Shown piece by piece: positions 34,953 to 44,027 of a DNA stretch of 64,000 nucleotides (its first letter is position 1; the number at the start of each line of letters is the position of its first letter). Where the stretch lies: contig NZ_JAFEUV020000002.1 of assembly GCF_017355915.2 (NCBI RefSeq), positions 434,001 to 498,000 on the forward strand. The letters run 5' to 3'. The DNA comes from Telluribacter roseus (lineage in GTDB: Bacteria > Bacteroidota > Bacteroidia > Cytophagales > Spirosomataceae). The position numbers and the translations under genes were made by a program. The notes under the pieces are model-generated. The model searched no databases and was not told the DNA's origin. It worked only from the letters and a program-made list of their open reading frames with translations.

Positions 34953-36815
34953 ATGAAAAAAGCCAATAATCTAATACTGTTGGTACTGCTTTCGGCTAGT
35001 CAGTATGTGTTTGCCCAAAAGCAGTATCAGTTTTCGGTGGATTTGACGCAGCCGCAGAATGATGAGCTGACGGTGAACCTGCTTACGCCCGCCATAAAAC
35101 AGAAAGAAGCGGTATATCATCTGCCCAAAATAGTACCCGGTACCTACTCCATCAATAACTACGGCTCCTACGCCAGTAACTTTCAGGCTTTCGACAAAAA
35201 AGGTAAGGCCCTAAAAGTAGAACAGACCGACAAGAACAGCTGGAGAATCGCGAATGCTAATAAACTGCACCGGATTACCTATCAGGTAGATGATACCTGG
35301 GATTCGCCCGAGATTCAGGAGGATGTGTTTGAGCCCAGTGGTACCAACATCCAGCAGGACACCAACTTCGTGCTGAACCCATTTGGTTTCTTTGGGTACT
35401 TTCAGGGGATGGAGAGGCTGCCGTATCAGGTAACTATTACCAAACCCAGCGGTTTTTATGGCTCTACCTCACTAGTCAATCAGACTAAAGATGCTGCTTC
35501 CAATAAGGATGTATTTGTTACGCAGGACTACCACGAGCTGGCCGACGCCCCTATCATGTACAACCGGCCGGATACCGTGTGGCTGAAGGTAGGCAATGCG
35601 GATATCCTGGTATCGGTATTTTCACCAAACAACAAGGTATCTACCAAGGACCTGGCGGCGGATATAAAGCCCGTGCTGGAAGCGCAGAAAGATTACCTTG
35701 GAGGTACTCTGCCCATTGACAAGTACGCCTTTATTATCTATATGTCGGACCGGAAGGACCTGACCCGCTACGGGGCGCTGGAGCACTCGCTGTCGTCGTT
35801 CTACTACCTGCCCGAGAGTATGTCGGCGGAGCAGCTTTCCGAAACGATGAAGAACGTAGCCGCCCACGAGTTTTTCCATATCCTGACGCCGCTCAACATC
35901 CACAGCGAGGAGATTGGCGACTTTGACTATATCAACCCCAAGATGTCGCGCCACCTGTGGCTGTACGAAGGACTTACCGAGTACGCTGCTCACCACGCTC
36001 AGCTGCAGGCGGGTATCATAGATTTGACTACCTACCTGGACCGTCAGGAAGAGAAGATCGAGAACTCGCGTACCCGCTACAACGACGCCCTTTCGTTTAC
36101 CGAAATGTCACGTAATGTACTGGAGACCTACAAGGATGAGTACCAGAATGTGTACGAGAAAGGCGCCCTGATCGGTCTGGCGCTGGACCTGAGGCTGCGC
36201 CAGCTTACTAACGGTACGTACGGTACCAAGGACCTGATGCGTGATCTGGCGAAGACCTACGGAAAGAATAAGTCTTTCAAAGACGAAGAACTTTTTGATA
36301 AGATCACTGAGCTGACCAAACCCGAGATCCGTGACTTCTTCCGTAAGTACGTAGAGGGAGGCGAACCACTACCGCTGGAAGAATTGTTCGGAGCCATCGG
36401 TATTCAGTTTAATCCGGCGGGTGAGAAGAGGGAGGTAGAGAAAGCCTTTGGTGTCAACTTTGCCCTGGCACCCGGTACTAAGACCATCATGATCGCCAAT
36501 ATCAGCAACGCTACGGATCTGGGGCAGCGACTGGGTCTGAAATCAATGGATCAGATTGTGTCGATCAACGGTCAGCCGTTCAACCTGGACACCTACGCTT
36601 CGGTACTGCAGAGCTATGATGAGGAGTACAAGGTGGGTGATAAGGTGACGTTCGTGGTGAAGCGGAAAGTAGCGGAGGACGAAGTGAAAGAGGTAACTCT
36701 ATCGGCCGATCTGCGCGAAGCTACCATCACGTACCCTACCCTGGAGCCTGAAGCGAATGCTACGGCACAACAGCTACAGCTTCGTAAAGCCTGGATGGGA
36801 CAAGCGGGTAGGTAG
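34953..36815 (+). CDS. M61-family metallopeptidase with PDZ domain
   Basis: 620 residues with a Sec signal peptide (cleavage near VFAQ-KQYQ). An N-terminal beta domain (VDLTQPQNDELTVNL...KIVPGTYSINNYG) is followed by the gluzincin core: HEFFH at 305-309 supplies two zinc ligands and the general base, and the third ligand is expected in the LYEGLTEYAA stretch. A PDZ domain (LGLKSMDQIVSINGQPF) lies near the C-terminus. M61 enzymes (glycyl aminopeptidase type) are periplasmic or secreted and cleave small N-terminal residues. A TTAGC repeat and a very strong terminator follow. Confidence 0.9.
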   Translation: MKKANNLILLVLLSASQYVFAQKQYQFSVDLTQPQNDELTVNLLTPAIKQKEAVYHLPKIVPGTYSINNYGSYASNFQAFDKKGKALKVEQTDKNSWRIANANKLHRITYQVDDTWDSPEIQEDVFEPSGTNIQQDTNFVLNPFGFFGYFQGMERLPYQVTITKPSGFYGSTSLVNQTKDAASNKDVFVTQDYHELADAPIMYNRPDTVWLKVGNADILVSVFSPNNKVSTKDLAADIKPVLEAQKDYLGGTLPIDKYAFIIYMSDRKDLTRYGALEHSLSSFYYLPESMSAEQLSETMKNVAAHEFFHILTPLNIHSEEIGDFDYINPKMSRHLWLYEGLTEYAAHHAQLQAGIIDLTTYLDRQEEKIENSRTRYNDALSFTEMSRNVLETYKDEYQNVYEKGALIGLALDLRLRQLTNGTYGTKDLMRDLAKTYGKNKSFKDEELFDKITELTKPEIRDFFRKYVEGGEPLPLEELFGAIGIQFNPAGEKREVEKAFGVNFALAPGTKTIMIANISNATDLGQRLGLKSMDQIVSINGQPFNLDTYASVLQSYDEEYKVGDKVTFVVKRKVAEDEVKEVTLSADLREATITYPTLEPEANATAQQLQLRKAWMGQAGR

Positions 36816-36817
36816 TG

Positions 36818-36857
36818 AGTAGTTGTTAGGTAGTAGCTGTTAGCTATTAGCTTTTAA
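36818..36857 (+). repeat. TTAGC-rich intergenic repeat, copy C (forward)
   Basis: AGTTGTTAGGTAGTAGCTG then TTAGCTATTAGCTTTTAAAA, two bases after the M61 gene stop; no inverted partner is seen before the convergent S9 peptidase gene, where a strong terminator lies instead. Confidence 0.55.
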
Positions 36858-36866
36858 AACTGTATC

Positions 36867-36914
36867 AATAAAGGAGAAGCGCGTGGAGGTACCTCTACGC
36901 GCTTCTCCTTTATT
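36867..36914. terminator. Bidirectional terminator between the M61 and S9 peptidase genes
   Basis: An 18-bp perfect stem (AATAAAGGAGAAGCGCGT with its complement) whose loop GGAGGTACCTCT contains a further palindrome, so nearly all 48 bases pair. Confidence 0.9.
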
Positions 36915-36927
36915 GGTAGTATTCACT

Positions 36928-36977
36928 AATTCGAAATTCTGCACTCGCTGCGGCGCACCGTCGAAATTCGAAATTCT
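36928..36977. repeat. 13-bp direct repeat flanking a GC-rich 24-mer
   Basis: AATTCGAAATTCT occurs at 36928-36940 and 36965-36977; the 24 bases between are GC-rich (contain CGCTGCGGCGCACC). The second copy ends just before the stop codon of the S9 peptidase gene. Confidence 0.6.
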
Positions 36978-36980
36978 AAT

Positions 36981-38966
36981 TTATGGCTTCAGGTACTTGC
37001 CGAACCAGTCAATGTACCTCTCGAAGCGATCTTTCTGGTAGCTGGGTACAGTGAGTCCGTGGAATTGGTTGGGGTATATAACCAGTTGGGTAGGGACTCC
37101 CAGCGATTTCAGAGCCTGGTACATTTGCTCGGTACCAACGGCTGGTACGTTGAAGTCTTTTTCACCCACCATATACAAGGTAGGCGTCTTGATGCGGTCG
37201 GCGTGCAGAAGCGGGAAGCCTATCTTAAGGTACTTGTCAATGCTCTCCCACGGACGGCCCAGTTCATTTTCATTCTGCAGGATGTACTGGTCCACGCCAT
37301 ACATAGACAGCTGGAACGATACGCCGGCTCCGCTGGCGGCAGCTTTGAAGCGAGTGGTAGTAGCTATAACAGCGTTGGTCAGGATACCTCCGTAGCTCCA
37401 TCCACCTACACCCAGACGCTCCGGATCAGCAATGCCTTTCTCCACCAGATAGTCCACCGCTCCCAGCAGGTCCATTACTTCCAGGTTACCCCAGTCGGCG
37501 CTGATGGCGCCGGTATAGGCCTGGCCGCGTCCGTTGCTCCCCCGGTAGTTGACAGCCGCTACAGCGTAGCCGGCGGCAGCCAGCATCTGACGGCTAAGAT
37601 CAAAACCGTAGTCGTCCTGCGCTACGGGACCCCCGTGGATGAACAGGATCAGGGGGAGTTTTTTACCAGCCGGAGCATCGTTGGGCAGGAACAGGAGGCT
37701 CGATACCTGGGTGCCATCCTTGCTCTTTGAGGTGAAAGCTTCCACCTTAGACAGCTGCAGCGGCGCCAGGAACTCATCATGGTGGTGAGTCAGGCGGCGG
37801 GTCTTGCCTCCTTCCAGCGCAAACAACTCAGCCGGGAGGTGCGGCTCACTCATAGCCGTCAACCAGTTGCCGTTGGAGTGCTTTTCCAGATTATTGAAGG
37901 CACGCTCACCGCTGGCCAGCTTAGTCATTTTACCCGATTTAATATCAAACTGCGCTACGTAGCTCTGGCGGTCGTCATCTACCAGTGCCACCAGGGCCTG
38001 CCCATCGGCGGTCCAGCGGTGATTAGCTACGTCGCGGTCCAGCGTCTGCGAAAGTACCTTAGGTGTACCTCCTGCGGCAGGTACTATAGCCAGGTGCGGC
38101 TGTCCGTACATGGTATAGGCTTCGGACGAAGAGCGGATGTAGGCAATCTGCTTGCCGTCGGGGCTCCAGCGGGGCTGGCTATCCGAGCCAGTCCAGGTGG
38201 TTAGCTTCCGGGGAGTCGCGCCGGGCTTTGCATCCATCACCCAGATGTCGCTGTTCACATTGCGGTCGGGGTCCTCGGTGCGGTTGCTTACAAAGGCGAT
38301 CTGTGAGCCATCCGGCGACCATACGGCTCCGGTTTCGCTGTAAGGGCCGGTGGTCAGAGAGTCCATCTTTTTGGTAGCGATGTCGAACAGGTACAGGTGG
38401 ATGGGCTCGCGCCGTAGGTAGCCCTCCACATCCTGCTTAAACTTGAAGCGATCCGTCACTATAGGGTCGGGTACTTTCTTATTGGTAGTAGTATCCACCA
38501 GTTGTTTTACTTCCAGGAGCAGCTTCTTGCCATCCGGCGACCAGGTATAGGCCTGCAGCTCGTGCTTGAAGTCAGTAATCTTTCTGGCTTCACCACCCCG
38601 GCGGTCCATCAGCCAGATCTGGCTCTGGTCCAGGTCGCCGCGTGACGATACAAACGACAGGTACTTGCCGTCGGGGCTCCAGCGGGGCTGCGACTCACCA
38701 TCGGGACTGTGGGTGAGCTGAATAGTTTCTTTGCCATCCCAGCTTACCATCCACAGATCGGCGTTGCGTTTGTTTTTGGCGGTGTCCACCGATGATACCA
38801 CGTAGGCCACCCATTTTCCTTCGGGTGATACCTGTGGGTTCGATAGACTTTTGAGCCGGTACACATCCGAAGGCTGGAGTTTTCGCTTGGTAGTTTGTTG
38901 AGCTGTTAGCTGGGTTGACAAGCCCAGAAACAGAGAAAGAGAGAGGAACAATGATAAATTTCTCAT
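36981..38966 (-). CDS. S9-family prolyl oligopeptidase/acylaminoacyl peptidase-like enzyme
   Basis: 661 residues with a Sec signal peptide (cleavage near LTAQ-QTT). Residues about 30-370 form a beta-propeller of PD40/TolB-like repeats (SPEGKWVAYV, RWSPDGKYLSFVSSRGD, WSPDGSQIAFVSNR). The C-terminal third is an alpha/beta hydrolase: nucleophile Ser in GGWSYGG near 523, Asp in GEKDFNVP near 602 and His in NQFHGLT near 636, the expected order for the S9 family. It should trim peptides in the periplasm or outside. It converges with the M61 gene, so two exported peptidases share one terminator. Confidence 0.92.
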   Translation of the reverse strand: MRNLSLFLSLSLFLGLSTQLTAQQTTKRKLQPSDVYRLKSLSNPQVSPEGKWVAYVVSSVDTAKNKRNADLWMVSWDGKETIQLTHSPDGESQPRWSPDGKYLSFVSSRGDLDQSQIWLMDRRGGEARKITDFKHELQAYTWSPDGKKLLLEVKQLVDTTTNKKVPDPIVTDRFKFKQDVEGYLRREPIHLYLFDIATKKMDSLTTGPYSETGAVWSPDGSQIAFVSNRTEDPDRNVNSDIWVMDAKPGATPRKLTTWTGSDSQPRWSPDGKQIAYIRSSSEAYTMYGQPHLAIVPAAGGTPKVLSQTLDRDVANHRWTADGQALVALVDDDRQSYVAQFDIKSGKMTKLASGERAFNNLEKHSNGNWLTAMSEPHLPAELFALEGGKTRRLTHHHDEFLAPLQLSKVEAFTSKSKDGTQVSSLLFLPNDAPAGKKLPLILFIHGGPVAQDDYGFDLSRQMLAAAGYAVAAVNYRGSNGRGQAYTGAISADWGNLEVMDLLGAVDYLVEKGIADPERLGVGGWSYGGILTNAVIATTTRFKAAASGAGVSFQLSMYGVDQYILQNENELGRPWESIDKYLKIGFPLLHADRIKTPTLYMVGEKDFNVPAVGTEQMYQALKSLGVPTQLVIYPNQFHGLTVPSYQKDRFERYIDWFGKYLKP

Positions 38967-39039
38967 AGAGATGTACCCTGATACTTTTTAGATCAAAACA
39001 AACTTCGAATTTGGAGAAAAGAAGGATATAAAGCAAAAA

Positions 39040-39060
39040 GAGGTACCCGAAAGGTACCTC
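39040..39060 (-). terminator. Hairpin after the oxidoreductase gene
   Basis: GAGGTACC / GGTACCTC, 8 bp, with a CGAAA loop; on the minus strand it is followed by TTTTTGC. It lies just beyond the stop at 39089 and before the S9 peptidase gene. Confidence 0.7.
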
Positions 39061-39088
39061 CAGTAGTAATGACTATACGTTGGTGCTA

Positions 39089-40534
39089 CTACCAGCCCGT
39101 CCGGTACTCGCGCCTGACAAACTGATTGGCCGGGGTAAAGTTGGTGATCTTCATATTCTTTCCATCCCATAGCAGCTTCTGGCGGCCCGGGAAGTTGACC
39201 CCTTTGCCGTCGGCCTTAGGCTCGCGGTACAGGAATGACCGCACCGCTAGGTTGCCCATCAGTACTGTTTCGGTAAGTGGACCGGCCTGATCAAACGATG
39301 AGCTGGTGTAGGCGCCGAAGCCCTGCTTACAGGCCTTGACCCACTGCTGCTGGTGACCCGGCCAGCCGCCCTCTACCAGCGGGCGGGTAGGCTTGGGCAG
39401 GGTAGTCCCTTTGAACTTGGCCTCCGGCCACAGCCGTGGGTTATCGCCGAATAGCTCCGCACTCACGATTCCTTTAGTACCTATGAATAGTATACCTCCA
39501 TCTGGGTCGCCAAAGACGGTCTGGTAGTCGCAGCCGTCGGGCAGCTGCGGGCGGATGCCTCCATCGTACCAGTTGAGCCGTAGCTCCTCCCCATTCTTCA
39601 CCTGTGACGGAAACCGGAGGTGAATGGACGAAGAAGGAGGACATACATCATCAAAGAACGCTTCCTGGAAGAAGTCGGCGTAGACGGAGCCCACGCTACA
39701 CTCTACGGAGGTAGGGTACCCGAGCTTCAAGGCCCGGAAAGGTACATCTATAAAGTGACAGCCCATGTCGCCCAGAGCACCGGTACCGAAGTCCCAGTAG
39801 CCGCGCCAGCGGAAAGGCATATAGGCTTCGTGGTAGGGGCGCTCGGGAGCGGTACCCAGCCACAGGTTCCAGTCTACTTCTTTGGGTACCGTTTGGGATT
39901 CGCCCCGGTCTTTGGGCGATTTGACCCCCTGCGGCCATACCGGTCGGTTGGTCCATACCTCTACGGTATGTACGTCACCGACCATACCCGACTGCACGAT
40001 GGCTTCGGTATGGCGGGTGCCGTCGCCGCTGCTGCCCTGGTTGCCCATCTGGGTTACTACCTTGTGTTTGCGGGCGGCTTCCGTGAGCATACGGGCCTCC
40101 CAAATATCTTTGGTAAGGGGTTTCTCTACGTATACGTGCTTTCCTAGCTGCATAGCCGCCATAGCCACCGGGTAGTGCATGTGGTCGGGAGTGGTAATGA
40201 TAACGGCATCTATGTTTTTTGCCTCCTTCTCGAGCATCTGGCGAAAGTCCCGGTAGTAGGGCGCCTTCTGGAACTGCGCCCGGTACTTCTGCGCCTGGCG
40301 GTCGTCCACATCACACAGCGCCACTACGTTATCACTGCCACCATTGTAAGCCTGTTGTATGTTGTAGTCGGCTTTGCCTCCGCAGCCTACGGCCGCTATG
40401 TTGAGCTTATCGCTGGGCGCTACGTACCCCCTGCCCAGTACATGGCGGGGTACGATCATGAAGCCCGCCGCGGCCAGGGTACCAGCCTGTAAAAACCGGC
40501 GCCGCGTTGGCGCCTTTACTTTATCATTTTCCAT
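39089..40534 (-). CDS. Tat-exported Gfo/Idh/MocA-family oxidoreductase
   Basis: 481 residues. The N-terminus is a twin-arginine signal (TRRRFLQAGTLAAAG), so the protein is exported folded with its cofactor. The Rossmann domain follows with NIAAVGCGGKADYNIQ, ALCDVDDRQAQKYRAQF, DAVIITTPDHMHYPVAMAAM and the Gfo/Idh/MocA hallmark GKHVYVEKPLTKDIWEARML (20 residues), then QMGNQGSSGDG and the C-terminal alpha/beta domain. Bacteroidota often encode several such periplasmic enzymes that oxidise sugars or sugar-like compounds with a tightly bound NAD(P). The exact substrate cannot be told. No neighbour suggests a pathway. Confidence 0.9.
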   Translation of the reverse strand: MENDKVKAPTRRRFLQAGTLAAAGFMIVPRHVLGRGYVAPSDKLNIAAVGCGGKADYNIQQAYNGGSDNVVALCDVDDRQAQKYRAQFQKAPYYRDFRQMLEKEAKNIDAVIITTPDHMHYPVAMAAMQLGKHVYVEKPLTKDIWEARMLTEAARKHKVVTQMGNQGSSGDGTRHTEAIVQSGMVGDVHTVEVWTNRPVWPQGVKSPKDRGESQTVPKEVDWNLWLGTAPERPYHEAYMPFRWRGYWDFGTGALGDMGCHFIDVPFRALKLGYPTSVECSVGSVYADFFQEAFFDDVCPPSSSIHLRFPSQVKNGEELRLNWYDGGIRPQLPDGCDYQTVFGDPDGGILFIGTKGIVSAELFGDNPRLWPEAKFKGTTLPKPTRPLVEGGWPGHQQQWVKACKQGFGAYTSSSFDQAGPLTETVLMGNLAVRSFLYREPKADGKGVNFPGRQKLLWDGKNMKITNFTPANQFVRREYRTGW

Positions 40535-40605
40535 GATGGTTTCTGATTATCTCTACAACCAGACAAAGTACCGGCGGCTCCTAAGTTACTTGCAACGGAA
40601 AGCAA

Positions 40606-40628
40606 AACGGCCCCTGAGAGGGGCCGTT
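40606..40628 (-). terminator. Terminator after the SCP2-domain gene
   Basis: Perfect 10-bp stem AACGGCCCCT / AGGGGCCGTT with a GAG loop, followed by TTTTGC on the minus strand. Confidence 0.82.
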
Positions 40629-40653
40629 GCAGGAGAAGTAGTATAAGGTAGTA

Positions 40654-40953
40654 TTAGCTGCCAAACGTCTGGGCTATTTTCATGGCTATACCCATATCAC
40701 CCTTTATCTTAAGCTTACCCATCATCAGAGCTGTCATCGGGTTCAGCTCTCCGTCCATAAGCTGGAGGGCATTCTTGGTAGATACTTCCAGGACGCAGTC
40801 AGCCTCACGGTCTTCGTTCGATACCACATTAGGTATCTGAGTAGTATCCACAAATACGGAGCCTTCTTCGGTTTTGAACTTTACGGTTGCGTCCATGCCG
40901 CTATCGTTTCCTACGAGGTTACGTATGCGGTCAGTAAGGATTTGTAAACTCAT
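40654..40953 (-). CDS. SCP2 sterol-carrier-type lipid-binding protein
   Basis: 99 residues forming a single SCP2 domain: TVKFKTEEGSVFVDT, an ADCVLEVSTKNALQLMDGEL stretch, then LNPMTALMMGKLKIKGDMG and a C-terminal helix with IAMKIAQTFGS. The GKLKIKGDM motif is the hallmark of the family. It is small and cytosolic, and presumably binds fatty acyl chains or other hydrophobic ligands; the natural ligand in bacteria is not known. It is separated from the divergent membrane-protein gene by 137 bases. Confidence 0.9.
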   Translation of the reverse strand: MSLQILTDRIRNLVGNDSGMDATVKFKTEEGSVFVDTTQIPNVVSNEDREADCVLEVSTKNALQLMDGELNPMTALMMGKLKIKGDMGIAMKIAQTFGS

Positions 40954-41090
40954 TCCAGCACGGTTTTTAGTTAATTATTGTTAATAACGCATAAAAGTAC
41001 CGGCGTAGTAATAAAAATCAAATGCTTTTGGTGTTTTCGTTGAAAAGGGCAATTTTTGACCTCTTTTTAATAATGTATTACTTATAGTTC

Positions 41091-41585
41091 ATGCAAAATA
41101 AGACGGAGGCACCGGTTCAGAGGCCCATATTTCTGACGGTGTTGTGTGTACTTACCTTTATCAGTGCTGTGGCGGGCTTATTTACGCAGTCTGAGCGTCT
41201 GTGGACCCCTGGTGTGGTAGCCGATCAGATGCTGCAGATGTTTGAGCAGTTTCGGGACAATATGGAGGCGCGGGGCCAGGATGCCAATGCCGACATGGTT
41301 AATAGCCTGTTTGACTCGGTGCTCACTCGGCTGGATGCCGAAACCATTCGCACCAGCGCTATCATCCTGCTGATTTACGAGTCACTGACGTTGTACGGAG
41401 CGTACCTCATGTGGGGCCTGCAGAAGCGGGGCTACCATTTTTATATAGGCGGAGTGGCAGTAGCATTGGTAGCTCCTATGCTTCTTATTGGAGGCTGGCT
41501 GGGAGTTATTGTTACGTTGGGCGAAGTATTCTTCAGTATTATCTTCAGCGGACTCTACGCATTGAATTTAAAATACATGCATTAG
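41091..41585 (+). CDS. Hypothetical inner-membrane protein
   Basis: 164 residues with four hydrophobic segments: one near the N-terminus (IFLTVLCVLTFISAVAGLF), then a soluble Met/Gln-rich stretch (QMLQMFEQFRDNMEARGQD), and three in the second half (AIILLIYESLTLYGAYLMWG, FYIGGVAVALVAPMLLIGG, LGEVFFSIIFSGLYALNL). No family is recognised, but the plan (a helix, an exposed loop, then a three-helix hairpin) is common in small uncharacterised Bacteroidota membrane proteins. It stands 166 bases before the ppiD-like gene. Confidence 0.7.
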   Translation: MQNKTEAPVQRPIFLTVLCVLTFISAVAGLFTQSERLWTPGVVADQMLQMFEQFRDNMEARGQDANADMVNSLFDSVLTRLDAETIRTSAIILLIYESLTLYGAYLMWGLQKRGYHFYIGGVAVALVAPMLLIGGWLGVIVTLGEVFFSIIFSGLYALNLKYMH

Positions 41586-41695
41586 GTTATAGTCTTTTAG
41601 CTGCCGCGAGCGTTGTAGTAACCAACTAATCAGCAAAAAGTTTCAAAAAATAGGGTACTTTATTGACATCCATTCGGATTAGCTTCCGGACTGGC

Positions 41696-41726
41696 TTGGA
41701 TAGTAAGGATAAAAGATTTTATTTTG
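41696..41726 (+). promoter_or_regulatory. Promoter of the ppiD-like gene
   Basis: TTG at 41696-41698, 21-base spacer, TATTTTG at 41720-41726 (one T short of TAnnTTTG), about 25 bases before the ATG. Confidence 0.45.
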
Positions 41727-41751
41727 CGGGTCAAATTTTTGAAATAGTACA

Positions 41752-43869
41752 ATGGCATTAATTAACAAAATCAGAGAGAAATCAGGAGTTGCCGTTACGG
41801 TTATCGCGGTCAGCTTAATCCTGTTTATCGTGGGTGGAGACCTGTTGGGCCCCAACACCCTGTTTGGTGGGGGAAACAACCAGACGGTAGGAGAGATTGC
41901 TGGTCAGGACATCGACATCAAGGATTTTCAGAATCGTGTGGATGTACTGCGCCAAAATTACGAAGGGCAGACAGGTCGTGCTGCCAATGAGCAGGAACTG
42001 GTAGCGCTGAGAGAGCAGGCCTGGAACCAGATGATCATCGACATTGCTTACAGAGAGCAGTACGAGAAGCTGGGATTGGCAGTGACCGATGAAGAACTGG
42101 TAGACATGGTGCAGGGTACCCACATCAGCCCCGCTATTCAGCAGGCTTTTGCCGATCCTACCACCGGCCGATTTGATAAGAATGCGGTCATCAACTATCT
42201 CAAAAATCTGAAGAACCTTCCCGTACCTCAGCAGCAGTCATGGGCTGCTTTTGAGAAAAGCCTACGCGAAGATCGTCTGCGTCAGAAATATGAGAACCTG
42301 ATGCGTCTGTCGTCGTACGTAACCAAGGCCGAAGCCGAGAAAGAGTACGTGGCTCAGAACGCCAAGGCTTCTATCCGTTACCTGTACGTGCCATTCTACT
42401 CAATTGCTGATACAACCGTCAAGGTAACTGATTCGCAACTGGAAGCGTACCTGAACAACCACCGTGATGAGTACAAAGGTGCTGATACCCGTACTGTCCA
42501 GTACGTGACGTTCCCGGTACTGCCTGCTAAGGATGACAGCTCTGCACTCTATACAGAGATCAAGGATCTGGCACGTGGCCTGGCGGCGGCTCAGAATGAT
42601 TCGGCCTTCGCCCGTATGAACTCGGATATACCTATCCCTACTACTCTGTCGTACGCTAACATGTCGGACCAGCTGAAAGAGGCGGTGAAGACCATGGTAC
42701 CAGGTGGTGTATACGGTCCTTATCGTGAAGGCAACACCTACTTTATCTACAAGTACGGTGGTACTACCAAAGATTCAGTATATACAGCTCGTGCCAGCCA
42801 TATCCTGATTCGTCCTGAGAATCCTTCGGATTCAGCGAAGGCAGCAGCTCGTCAGCGGGCTGAGGCTCTGCTCAACCAGATCCGTGGTGGTGCCAGCTTT
42901 GAAGCTCTGGCCGCTACATCAAGCGCTGATCCGGGTTCGGCTCAGCGTGGCGGTGATCTGGGATACTTCCAGAACAACGGCTCTATGGTGAAGCCATTTG
43001 AAGACGCTGTTTTCTCTATGTCAGGAACCGGCCTGGTCGGCAGAGTAGTGGAAAGCCAGTTTGGCTTCCATATCATCAAAGTAACCGACGCTAAGAACAA
43101 TACACTGTACCGTGTAGCCGCCATTGGTAAGACCATCGCTCCAAGCCAGGCTACCCGTGACGAAGCATACCGCAGAGCCGATGAGTTTGCTAACTCGGTA
43201 GATACCAAGGCTGAGTTTGACGAAGCTGTTAAAAAAGATAAGTCGCTGGTAGTAGCTACGGCTAACCGTGTACCGGAGACCGCTACCAATGTCAATGCCA
43301 TTCAGAATGCCCGTGAGATTGTACGCTGGGCCTTTGATGACAAAACAGATATTGGCGATGTATCGCAGGTGTTTGAGACCGATGAGCAGTATGTAGTTGC
43401 CGTAGTAACGGGTAAGACTGACGCCGAGAAAGTAAAGGTGGATGACTTCCGTGACGAACTGACTGCCAAAGTACGTAACCAGCTCAAAGCGGAGCAGATC
43501 ACTGCTAAGCTAAAAGGTGCGAGTGGCGACCTGAACGCCATGGCTGCTAAGTACGGTGCCGGTGCACTCGTTGAATCAGCCGAAGACCTGACACTGGCTA
43601 CTGGCTTCCTTTCAAGCGCAGGATTCGATCCTATCGCACTGGGTAAAGCTTTCGGATTGAAAGCCGGTCAGAAGACAGGTGTATTTACCGGTGAGAATGG
43701 AGTATTCGTGATTGAAGTGACAGGTCGTACCGAAGCACCTCAGATCGCAGACTATACACCTTACAAGACGCAGCTTCTGCAGGCCCTCGAAAGCCGCACC
43801 AGCTTCCTGCTGAACGAGGCTATCCGCGATAAAGCTAACATTGTTGACCGTCGCGCTCGTTTCTTCTAA
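41752..43869 (+). CDS. PpiD-like membrane-anchored peptidyl-prolyl isomerase/foldase
   Basis: 705 residues. One N-terminal membrane anchor (GVAVTVIAVSLILFIVGGDL) places the rest in the periplasm. A SurA_N-type helical region follows (IDIKDFQNRVDVLRQNYEG...ELVALREQAWNQMIIDIAY), then a parvulin rotamase domain at about 348-446 (ASHILIRPENPSD...FEALAATSSADPGSAQRGGD, GYFQNNGSMVKPFEDAVFSM, QFGFHIIKVTD). The remaining C-terminal part looks like a second, degenerate rotamase module and a helical tail. PpiD works at the Sec translocon, helping newly exported proteins fold. A strong terminator closes the gene. Confidence 0.92.
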   Translation: MALINKIREKSGVAVTVIAVSLILFIVGGDLLGPNTLFGGGNNQTVGEIAGQDIDIKDFQNRVDVLRQNYEGQTGRAANEQELVALREQAWNQMIIDIAYREQYEKLGLAVTDEELVDMVQGTHISPAIQQAFADPTTGRFDKNAVINYLKNLKNLPVPQQQSWAAFEKSLREDRLRQKYENLMRLSSYVTKAEAEKEYVAQNAKASIRYLYVPFYSIADTTVKVTDSQLEAYLNNHRDEYKGADTRTVQYVTFPVLPAKDDSSALYTEIKDLARGLAAAQNDSAFARMNSDIPIPTTLSYANMSDQLKEAVKTMVPGGVYGPYREGNTYFIYKYGGTTKDSVYTARASHILIRPENPSDSAKAAARQRAEALLNQIRGGASFEALAATSSADPGSAQRGGDLGYFQNNGSMVKPFEDAVFSMSGTGLVGRVVESQFGFHIIKVTDAKNNTLYRVAAIGKTIAPSQATRDEAYRRADEFANSVDTKAEFDEAVKKDKSLVVATANRVPETATNVNAIQNAREIVRWAFDDKTDIGDVSQVFETDEQYVVAVVTGKTDAEKVKVDDFRDELTAKVRNQLKAEQITAKLKGASGDLNAMAAKYGAGALVESAEDLTLATGFLSSAGFDPIALGKAFGLKAGQKTGVFTGENGVFVIEVTGRTEAPQIADYTPYKTQLLQALESRTSFLLNEAIRDKANIVDRRARFF

Positions 43870-43895
43870 TAGACTGTATTAGAGACTAATTATAT

Positions 43896-43934
43896 AAAGA
43901 GAAGGCCAGGATGAATAGTCCTGGCCTTCTCTTT
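43896..43934 (+). terminator. Terminator after the ppiD-like gene
   Basis: 16-bp perfect stem AAAGAGAAGGCCAGGA / TCCTGGCCTTCTCTTT with a 7-base loop, followed by a T-run. Confidence 0.9.
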
Positions 43935-44027
43935 TTTTATTTTATTTTTATTTGTTGAGTAAAAATTGTCAAATTTACACTTATAAGCTAAAATGACATT
44001 TTTTAACCACTACTATCAAATACAGAT

